DNA of 5,659 nucleotides, taken from positions 1 to 5,659 of the forward strand of contig DASUGQ010000408.1 in NCBI GenBank assembly GCA_036273935.1, in the 5' to 3' direction. The notes below the pieces were generated by a model. That model was not told where the DNA came from and searched no databases. It saw only the letters and a program-made list of their open reading frames with translations. Shown piece by piece: positions 1 to 5,659 of the stretch. The DNA is from ZC4RG29 sp036273935 (GTDB taxonomy: Bacteria; Bacteroidota; Bacteroidia; Cytophagales; Cyclobacteriaceae). Every line of letters begins with the position of its first letter. The first letter of the stretch is position 1. The position numbers were made by a program, and so were the translations under genes.

Positions 1-1
1 C

Positions 2-3000
2 CAGGAAAGTTCAGTGAGACTCTTCTCGCTTAGTCCTGCAGTATCAGGCAAAGTATTCTGGATTGATAAACGCACCGTTGAGTTCAAACCAGATAGCCGT
101 CTCGCCTCCGGTCAGGTGTACAATGTTGAGTTTAGCCTGGCGAAATTGCGTAAAGTCTCTCCTGACCTTGAAGTCTTTTCTTTTTCCTTTCAGGTGATTC
201 CGCAAAATTTTGAATTCTCGATAGAGAATGTCCGGCCTTACGTCAAGACAGAACTAAAGCGACAGAAAATTGAGGGTGTTATTTATACGGCCGATTTTGC
301 GGAGAATCAAAATGTCGAAACTATTCTTACCGCTCAACAAGGCGGGAATTCCCTGAAAGTCAGTTGGACCCATGGCGGTGATGGAAAGCAGCACAACTTC
401 ATTGTGGAAGATGTTCTGCGAAAGGATGAATCAACAAGCGTCGCACTTTCCATTAAAGGTGATCCAATAGGTGTAAACCGCACAGAGGAGGCAAATGTCG
501 AAGTTCCATCCCTAAGCGATTTCAAACTCATGACCACCAAGGTCATCCAAAATCCCACTCAATATGCTATACTTCAATTTTCTGATCCCTTAAAGGAAAA
601 ACAGAACCTTGATGGCCTGATAAGAATATCCGAAATCACTGATCTTGATTTTGAAATTCATGACAACGAAATATGGATTTATCCCCCAACGAGACAAGCG
701 GGGACAAAAACCATCGCCGTTGAGGCGGGCGTAAGGAACATTCTTGACTATAAAATGAAAAACGCGGCAACTGCTGAGATTGTCTTTGAACAACTCAGAC
801 CGGAAGTTCGCTTTACAGGCAAAGGGTCTATACTTCCCAGCACGGATGGCCTGATCCTTCCGTTTGAAGCCGTTAATCTGAAATCCGTTGACGTTACCGT
901 CACAAAAATATTTGAGCATAATATTCTCCAGTTTCTCCAGGTGAACCGCATTGACGGTGATTACGAAATGCAGCGTGTGGGTAAGCGAACGCTAAAGAAA
1001 ATGATTGCGCTTGAGAGTACCGGCGTTACTGATCTCGGAAAGTGGAATCGTTATACCCTCGACCTGGCCACATTGATCAACACCGAGCCTGGTGCGATTT
1101 ACCAGATAAAGCTGAGTTTTAAAAAATCATACTCCACCTACACGTGTGAGGCAGTTGAGGCAGAAGGTGAAGAGTCAGCTGAAACAGAGACGGATGAGGA
1201 ATTCACTCCTGGCAATTACGATGAAGATGGATTCTACTACGGGGATGAAGATTATTACTACGAAGACTATGACTGGGAACAGCGGGATAATCCTTGCCAC
1301 TCCTCATACTATCGGTCGAACCGGGACATCAAAAGAAATGTATTGGCTTCTGACCTCGGACTCATCACCAAGCGGGGCAGCGACGGAAACACGGTTGTGA
1401 TCGCAACGGACCTGAAAACTGCTCAACCCATGGGTGGTGTTACTCTTGAATTGTACAATTATCAGCAGGAGATGATCGGGTCGGCAACGACGACTTCTGA
1501 TGGTAAAGCAACAATAACTTCCAGTGAACCACCTTTTGCCTTAATAGCGAAGAATGGTATGCAGCGTGGCTACCTCAGGCTTCAGGATGGCGAGTCCTTA
1601 TCTGTTACTCAGTTTGACGTTTCCGGAGACATTGTGCAGAAAGGCCTAAAGGGAATTCTCTATGGTGAACGGGGTGTGTGGCGTCCGGGTGATTCACTAT
1701 ACCTGACATTTGTCCTCGAAGACAAAAGCAAAACATTACCACCTTCTCATCCGGTTGTTTTTGAATTACAAAATCCGCAAGGGCAGGTGGTGAGCCGATT
1801 GGTAAGATCTGCCTCGCAAGATGGATTTTACAGTTTCGCGACCGCCACAACTCCCGATGCTCCTACCGGCAACTGGACAGGCCGGGTAAAAGTTGGTGGA
1901 ACACAATTCACACAAAACATCAAAATCGAAACAGTGAAACCTAATCGACTGAAGATTAACCTCGATTTTGGCACAGATCGATTCACTTCCCCTGACCTGT
2001 CTGGTACATTGGATGTGAAGTGGTTGCATGGTGCTCCGGCGAGAAATCTCAAAGCTGAGTTTGAAGTAATTCTTTCTACGGTTGCAACCCGGTTTGAAAA
2101 CTTTCGGGATTACACCTTTGAAGATCCGTCCCGTGAATTCTATGGCGAGGCTCAACCTGTCTACGCCGGATACACGGATTCGGACGGTCATGCAATCGTC
2201 AAGACTACCTTGTCATCTTCATCGGTTGCGCCTGGCTTTTTGAATGCAACCTTCAGGGGAAAAGTTTTTGAGGAGAGCGGTAACTTCAGTATCGACAATT
2301 TTTCAATTCCATATTTCCCCTACGAAACCTATGTAGGAATGAAGACTCCGAAGGGAGAAAAGTACAGTGGAATACTCTATGTTGACAGTACTCATCGTGT
2401 CGACATTGTGACTGTGGATATTGATGGCAAACCCGTTTCGCGAAATAATCTGGAAGTAAAAATGTACCAGTTGGATCAGCGCTGGTGGTGGGATTATTCC
2501 CGCGGCAGCATTGCCAACTACATTGATGGTAACTACGCCAAGCTGGTCAAGAGCGGAAATGTCAGCACGGCAGCGAATGGCAAGGGAACCTGGAGTTTCC
2601 AAATCAAATCACCAGATTGGGGGCGTTACTTTATTCAGGTATGTGATCCGGTCTCCGGGCATTGCACCGCGAAAGTTGTCTACCTCGATGAGCCGGGTTG
2701 GTATAGTCGTTACCAGGGGGATGATGTGCGAGGAGGTGCTGCACTGCTGTCGTTCACCACCGATAAACCTAAATACAATATTGGGGAAAAAATAAATCTG
2801 ACCATTCCCGGCAGTGCTCAGGGAAAAGCCCTGGTGAGCGTTGAGAATGGAAGTAAGGTCATTGAAACGTTTTGGCTCGACACGCAACAGGGCGATACGC
2901 GTTTTGCAATAGATGTGACAAGGGAAATGACTCCAAATGTGTTTATTAACGTATCCCTTCTGCAGCCTCATTCACAAACCGCCAATGACCTGCCCATACG

Positions 3001-5356
3001 GTTATATGGTGTAGTGCCCGTTGGTGTGGAAGATCCCGCAACCCATATTGAACCTGTCTTGTCCATGCCCGATGTATTGGAGCCTGGCCAGGAAGTAGCG
3101 ATAAAGATTTCCGAAAAATCTAAACGGAAAATGACTTATACCATCGCCATAGTTGACGAAGGATTGCTTGACCTTACCCGGTTCAAAACTCCTGATTTGT
3201 GGAACCGGTTTTATGCGAAGGAAGCATTGGGTGTGCACACATGGGATCTTTATGATCAGGTAATGGGAGCGTTTGGTGCAAAGATTGAAAGATTGCTGGC
3301 GGTCGGTGGCGATATGGAATTGAAAAGTGGTGAGGAAGACGTACGTGCAAACCGATTTAAACCGGTCGTTAAATTCTTCGGACCCTTCACATTGGATGGC
3401 GGCACCGCCACGCACAAATTCATCATGCCACAGTATATTGGTTCTGTCAGGACAATGGTTGTCGCCGGCTATGAAGGTGCCTATGGAAAAACGGAGAAAG
3501 CAACGCCTGTTCGCAAACCATTAATGATCCTTGCAACGCTGCCTCGGGTACTTGGGCCGGAAGAAAAAGTCAAATTACCCGTTACCCTCTTTGCGTCTGA
3601 AAAAAATATCAGCAATGTTACTGTGAATGTCAAAGTATCGGGTCCCCTATCGGTTTCGGGTAGCTCAAGTCGGTCAGTGACCATTAGCAGTCCCGGCGAC
3701 CTTACAGTTGATTTTGACCTCGATGTCAAATCGGCAATAGGCATTGCAAAAGTGGAAGTAACCGCATCATCTGGAAATTATACGGCCGGCGATGAAATTG
3801 AAATTGAGATTCGCAATCCCAATGTGCCGGTGACTAGTGTGCAGGATATTTTACTCGAAACGGGAAAGTCATGGAGTTCGGAAGTATTGCCGATAGGTAT
3901 CGCTGGCACCAACACGGCTATCCTCGAAGTCTCCAACATTCCGCCGGTTAATTTGGGTTCGCGATTGAGGTACCTCATGCAATATCCTTACGGGTGTGTG
4001 GAGCAAACAACATCGTCTGTTTTTCCCCAACTATACCTCGACAAAGTCAAGGTGCTCACGGAAAATGAGAAAGTTGCTGTACAACGAAACGTTACTGCTG
4101 GAATCGAGCGACTAAAATCTTTCATTCAACGTGATGGTGGATTCAGTTACTGGCCCGGTATGGATTATTCAGACGGATGGAGCACCTCTTATGCAGGTCA
4201 CTTCCTGGTTGAAGCGGAGGCAAGAGGTTACTATGTTCCCGCTGATATGCTACGGAAATGGAAAAAGCATCAACGTGACAAAGCGCAGGAGTGGAGACGA
4301 AACGATAAATATTTTAGCAGTGATCTTATGCAAGCTTACCGGCTCTATACATTGGCTCTTTCAGGTTCTGCCGAACTGGGCGCCATGAACAGACTTCGAG
4401 AAATGGGAAACCTGTCGTCAACGGCAGCGTGGATGTTGGCCGCGTCTTATGCGAAAGCGGGTCAGCCTGAAGCGGCAAAAAAAATGATTGACAACTTATC
4501 AACGGTGGTAAAACAATATCGTGAAATGGGTTATTGTTACGGTTCAGATCTGCGCGACAAGGCACTCATTCTTGAGACCCTGGTTATCCTTGGTGAAAAA
4601 GAGAAGGCATTTGTGTTATTGAAAGATATCTCCTCACAGTTAAGCAACAGCGGATATTGGATGAGCACACAGGAAGTGGCTTTTGCTTTGAAAAGTATTT
4701 CCGCTTTTGTGGGAATGGATAAGCGAGGTGAGCTGAGATTCAAACACACGATTGGCGGCAAGTCTGTTTCTGCAAGTTCAGAACTTCCCCTTTCGCAGGT
4801 TAACATTCCGGTGGCAGGCACTCAAAAACAAAGCATTAGTGTGGTAAATGAAAGTAAAGGATCGTTGTTCGTGCGAGTAATCCTTGAAGGAACCCCGGCG
4901 CAGGGGAAAGAAAAGGATGAACAAAAGGACCTTAATGTTTTCATTAAGTATTCAGATACAAAAGGTAATCCAATTGATGTGACGCGGCTTGAGCAGGGAA
5001 CGGAATTCGTTGCCGAAGTGCGGGTCGTTCATCCCGGTTTGTATTCAACCTATGAAAATCTGGCGTTGACGCAGATCTTCCCTTCAGGCTGGGAGATCAA
5101 CAACCTTCGCCTGGAAGGAACCGAAGATTTTTTAAAGACCGATGCTCCTACTTACCAGGATATTCGTGATGATCGTGTTTATACTTATTTCGATTTATAC
5201 CGGGGCGGAGGTAAAACTTTTAAGATAATGCTTACGGCGGCCTACGCCGGGACGTTTTATTTGCCAGGAGTCTCCTGCGAAGCGATGTATGACAACAGCA
5301 AGTATGCAAGAAAGAAGGGACAGATGGTGGAGGTAGTGAAACCGACTATGCAATAA
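2..5356 (+). CDS. Alpha-2-macroglobulin family protein (YfhM/COG2373-like) with intact thioester, 5'-partial
   Basis: This is a large envelope A2M-type protease inhibitor. In characterised members, a protease cuts the bait, the protein collapses around it, and an exposed Cys-Gln thioester bonds to the protease. Seen here (residue 1 = GTG at base 14): a truncated Ig-like domain (1-60, FKPD...SGQVYNVEF); a second Ig-like stretch (about 183-260); a macroglobulin-like domain (about 263-375); an acidic insert (378-428); an MG2 domain opening YGERGVWRPGD (550-560) and ending near 640; further MG domains to about 900; a bait-region-associated domain (910-1054, ending VDEGLLDL); an A2M domain (from about 1117, FFGPFTLDGG); a thioester domain with GCVEQ (1327-1331) and GGFSYWPG (1375-1382); and a C-terminal bMG10-type domain (FPSGWEI at 1689, DIRDDRV at 1716, CEAMYD at 1755). 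The frame is open to the left edge and has no signal peptide or lipobox, so the start is probably upstream of the window. In Escherichia coli the homologue is a periplasmic lipoprotein associated with PBP1c; no pbpC is visible here. The family call is very secure; protease trapping is inferred. Confidence 0.96.
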   Translation, partial: QESSVRLFSLSPAVSGKVFWIDKRTVEFKPDSRLASGQVYNVEFSLAKLRKVSPDLEVFSFSFQVIPQNFEFSIENVRPYVKTELKRQKIEGVIYTADFAENQNVETILTAQQGGNSLKVSWTHGGDGKQHNFIVEDVLRKDESTSVALSIKGDPIGVNRTEEANVEVPSLSDFKLMTTKVIQNPTQYAILQFSDPLKEKQNLDGLIRISEITDLDFEIHDNEIWIYPPTRQAGTKTIAVEAGVRNILDYKMKNAATAEIVFEQLRPEVRFTGKGSILPSTDGLILPFEAVNLKSVDVTVTKIFEHNILQFLQVNRIDGDYEMQRVGKRTLKKMIALESTGVTDLGKWNRYTLDLATLINTEPGAIYQIKLSFKKSYSTYTCEAVEAEGEESAETETDEEFTPGNYDEDGFYYGDEDYYYEDYDWEQRDNPCHSSYYRSNRDIKRNVLASDLGLITKRGSDGNTVVIATDLKTAQPMGGVTLELYNYQQEMIGSATTTSDGKATITSSEPPFALIAKNGMQRGYLRLQDGESLSVTQFDVSGDIVQKGLKGILYGERGVWRPGDSLYLTFVLEDKSKTLPPSHPVVFELQNPQGQVVSRLVRSASQDGFYSFATATTPDAPTGNWTGRVKVGGTQFTQNIKIETVKPNRLKINLDFGTDRFTSPDLSGTLDVKWLHGAPARNLKAEFEVILSTVATRFENFRDYTFEDPSREFYGEAQPVYAGYTDSDGHAIVKTTLSSSSVAPGFLNATFRGKVFEESGNFSIDNFSIPYFPYETYVGMKTPKGEKYSGILYVDSTHRVDIVTVDIDGKPVSRNNLEVKMYQLDQRWWWDYSRGSIANYIDGNYAKLVKSGNVSTAANGKGTWSFQIKSPDWGRYFIQVCDPVSGHCTAKVVYLDEPGWYSRYQGDDVRGGAALLSFTTDKPKYNIGEKINLTIPGSAQGKALVSVENGSKVIETFWLDTQQGDTRFAIDVTREMTPNVFINVSLLQPHSQTANDLPIRLYGVVPVGVEDPATHIEPVLSMPDVLEPGQEVAIKISEKSKRKMTYTIAIVDEGLLDLTRFKTPDLWNRFYAKEALGVHTWDLYDQVMGAFGAKIERLLAVGGDMELKSGEEDVRANRFKPVVKFFGPFTLDGGTATHKFIMPQYIGSVRTMVVAGYEGAYGKTEKATPVRKPLMILATLPRVLGPEEKVKLPVTLFASEKNISNVTVNVKVSGPLSVSGSSSRSVTISSPGDLTVDFDLDVKSAIGIAKVEVTASSGNYTAGDEIEIEIRNPNVPVTSVQDILLETGKSWSSEVLPIGIAGTNTAILEVSNIPPVNLGSRLRYLMQYPYGCVEQTTSSVFPQLYLDKVKVLTENEKVAVQRNVTAGIERLKSFIQRDGGFSYWPGMDYSDGWSTSYAGHFLVEAEARGYYVPADMLRKWKKHQRDKAQEWRRNDKYFSSDLMQAYRLYTLALSGSAELGAMNRLREMGNLSSTAAWMLAASYAKAGQPEAAKKMIDNLSTVVKQYREMGYCYGSDLRDKALILETLVILGEKEKAFVLLKDISSQLSNSGYWMSTQEVAFALKSISAFVGMDKRGELRFKHTIGGKSVSASSELPLSQVNIPVAGTQKQSISVVNESKGSLFVRVILEGTPAQGKEKDEQKDLNVFIKYSDTKGNPIDVTRLEQGTEFVAEVRVVHPGLYSTYENLALTQIFPSGWEINNLRLEGTEDFLKTDAPTYQDIRDDRVYTYFDLYRGGGKTFKIMLTAAYAGTFYLPGVSCEAMYDNSKYARKKGQMVEVVKPTMQ
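1145..1297 (+). other. Acidic, tyrosine-rich insert flanked by two cysteines (residues 378-428)
   Basis: Between Cys378 and Cys428 lie 49 residues, of which 21 are Asp or Glu, 7 are Tyr and only one is basic (Arg426 is the sole Arg/Lys, just before the second Cys). The stretch has no hydrophobic core and interrupts otherwise beta-rich macroglobulin sequence, so it is most likely a surface loop. In an oxidising envelope compartment the two cysteines could close it with a disulfide. From memory, a Tyr/Asp-rich segment at this place is seen in A2M proteins of the Bacteroidota, which supports the taxonomic guess. Its function is unknown; binding of metal ions or of a basic partner is a possibility only. 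Confidence 0.75.
2642..2665 (+). other. Closely spaced cysteine pair, CDPVSGHC (residues 877-884)
   Basis: Cys877 and Cys884 lie seven residues apart at the end of a macroglobulin domain, in a probable turn between two beta strands (RYFIQV before, TAKVVYLDEPGW after). In a secreted protein such spacing would allow a short disulfide loop. The CDP-SGH core is recalled as common at this position in Bacteroidota A2M proteins; pairing of the two cysteines is inferred. Confidence 0.5.
3275..3361 (+). other. Candidate bait region (residues about 1088-1116)
   Basis: This segment lies between the end of the bait-region-associated domain (VDEGLLDL at 1047-1054, then a helix-like stretch to about 1087) and the start of the A2M domain (FFGPFTLDGG). 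It is polar and glycine-rich (AVGGDMELKSGEEDVRANRF) with little hydrophobic content, as expected of an exposed protease-cleavable strand. It offers Lys1090, Arg1093, Lys1104, Arg1111, Arg1114 and Lys1116 for trypsin-like enzymes. It is short compared with vertebrate bait regions. The placement comes from domain order, not from an alignment or a structure. Confidence 0.5.
3911..4714 (+). other. Thioester domain (TED) of the A2M protein
   Basis: Residues about 1300-1567 form the alpha-helical thioester domain. It opens with LEVSNIPPVNLGSRLRYL, carries the thioester motif at 1328-1331, and then the GGFSYWPG segment (1375-1382), which is typical of bacterial A2M proteins. It continues through a run of helical repeats rich in Ala and Leu and ends near STQEVAFALKSI (from 1551). 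In the native state of the family this domain is packed so that the thioester is shielded from water; bait cleavage exposes it. The boundaries are approximate because they were judged from motifs and the change from helical to beta-rich composition, not from an alignment. Confidence 0.85.
3995..4006 (+). other. Thioester motif CVEQ (Cys1328-Gln1331)
   Basis: The codons tgt gtg gag caa encode Cys-Val-Glu-Gln inside YPYGCVEQTTS. In the family, the Cys side chain and the Gln side chain three residues later condense into the reactive beta-cysteinyl-gamma-glutamyl thioester. E. coli YfhM has Leu at the second position and vertebrate A2M has Gly. All required residues are present, which separates this protein from bacterial A2M paralogues (YfaS/MagD type) that lack the thioester Cys. 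Formation of the bond is inferred from the motif. Confidence 0.93.
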
Positions 5357-5659
5357 CAGCTTGATATTAAATTGCACCAATTACAAATATGCGATTCAAT
5401 TAGTACCTACATTATCGTCTACAATTATTGTTAAGGACTTTCCCTGACTTCAGTGAACTAACTTATCATGAGTTTTGCACTTGAACCAAAGTAATTTTTC
5501 CTCCATCCCTGAATAATGCGACTTTGATTTCGCGTCATCGTGTTGAGTCGTTGATGGAAAAATCTGATTTACAAAAACTTCTGAGCGACTAAAAAAAATA
5601 AAATTCTTTTTAAGTTTTTTCCTTGTGCGGAAAGTATGGCCTAATTACTTTCATATCTC
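5357..5659. other. AT-rich 3' flank without a convincing gene
   Basis: These 303 bases after the A2M stop codon are clearly richer in A and T than the gene. Stops occur in all forward frames. The longest forward open stretch is about 36 codons without a good start (5485-5592). No tRNA, strong GC-rich hairpin or clear Bacteroidota promoter (TTTG, about 19 bases, TAnnTTTG) was found by eye. A small AATTG/CAATT hairpin with a 3-base loop (5370-5382) is too weak to be called functional. The next gene on either strand must lie mostly outside the window. Confidence 0.7.
5573..5620 (+). terminator. Weak AT-rich inverted repeat with T-run, possible terminator
   Basis: AAAAACTT at 5573-5580 is the exact reverse complement of AAGTTTTT at 5612-5619. 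Between them lies a second, imperfect A-run/T-run pairing (TAAAA at 5599-5603 with TTTTA at 5608-5612, loop TTCT). The right arm runs into six T residues at 5615-5620. The A-run and T-run on opposite sides would suit a bidirectional terminator between converging genes. However, the stem is almost pure A-T, the outer loop is long, and it lies more than 200 bases after the stop codon, so this is only a candidate. Confidence 0.25.

Noticed and set aside
3..16. AGGAAA five bases before the GTG at 14, resembling a Shine-Dalgarno site and start codon
   Set aside because: The frame is open further left, the protein would start mid-domain without a secretion signal, and Bacteroidota seldom rely on Shine-Dalgarno sites. 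A chance match is more likely.
590..3415. Several open frames of about 65-140 codons on the minus strand and in other plus frames
   Set aside because: They lie wholly inside the A2M gene, have low-complexity or non-protein-like composition, and no domain I recognise. They are shadows of the long frame.
5370..5382. AATTG-CAC-CAATT hairpin just after the stop codon as a terminator
   Set aside because: A five-base, mostly A-T stem with no following T-run is too weak for an intrinsic terminator.
5468..5494. ATG with an eight-codon frame (MSFALEPK) as a leader peptide
   Set aside because: It is very short, without a recognisable attenuator structure or a downstream gene in the window.
1..5659. 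A novel multi-gene system, mobile element or CRISPR array
   Set aside because: Only one gene is present, and no direct repeats, terminal inverted repeats, transposase or integrase sequence, or repeat-spacer pattern was seen on either strand.

Overview
The window is almost entirely one very large plus-strand gene. It encodes a bacterial alpha-2-macroglobulin (A2M) family protein, COG2373/YfhM-like, followed by about 300 bases of AT-rich DNA without a convincing gene. The reading frame is already open at the left edge and has no secretion signal, so its true 5' end lies outside the window. What is visible covers about 1,780 codons from the GTG at base 14 to the TAA at 5354-5356, with no frameshift or internal stop.

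The likely source is a member of the Bacteroidota (a Cytophaga/Chitinophaga-like lineage). The reasons are the moderate GC content of the gene, the AT-rich intergenic DNA, and the style of the A2M itself: an acidic, tyrosine-rich insert in the N-terminal part, a CDPVSGH segment, an RANRFKPVV segment before the A2M domain, and a GCVEQ thioester. This assignment rests on recalled family resemblance, not on a database search.

Reading along the protein (residue 1 = GTG at base 14), there are: N-terminal Ig-like/macroglobulin domains; a Cys-flanked acidic insert (378-428); an MG2-type domain starting YGERGVWRPGD (about 550-640); further macroglobulin domains; the bait-region-associated domain (about 910-1054); a candidate bait segment (about 1088-1116); the A2M domain (about 1117-1215); the thioester domain with Cys1328-Val-Glu-Gln1331 (about 1300-1567); and a C-terminal bMG10-type domain ending near 1776. 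All the parts needed for a protease-trapping A2M are present. The expected role is an envelope protein that is cleaved in its bait by an attacking protease, changes shape and captures the protease covalently.

The 3' flank (5357-5659) shows no recognisable gene. It contains a weak AT-rich inverted repeat that might end transcription, and a few very short open frames, one of which could be the tail of a minus-strand gene entering from the right. I saw no mobile element, CRISPR array, tRNA or rRNA, and no evidence of an undescribed multi-gene system. The points most worth checking are the acidic insert, the bait segment and the missing N-terminus.
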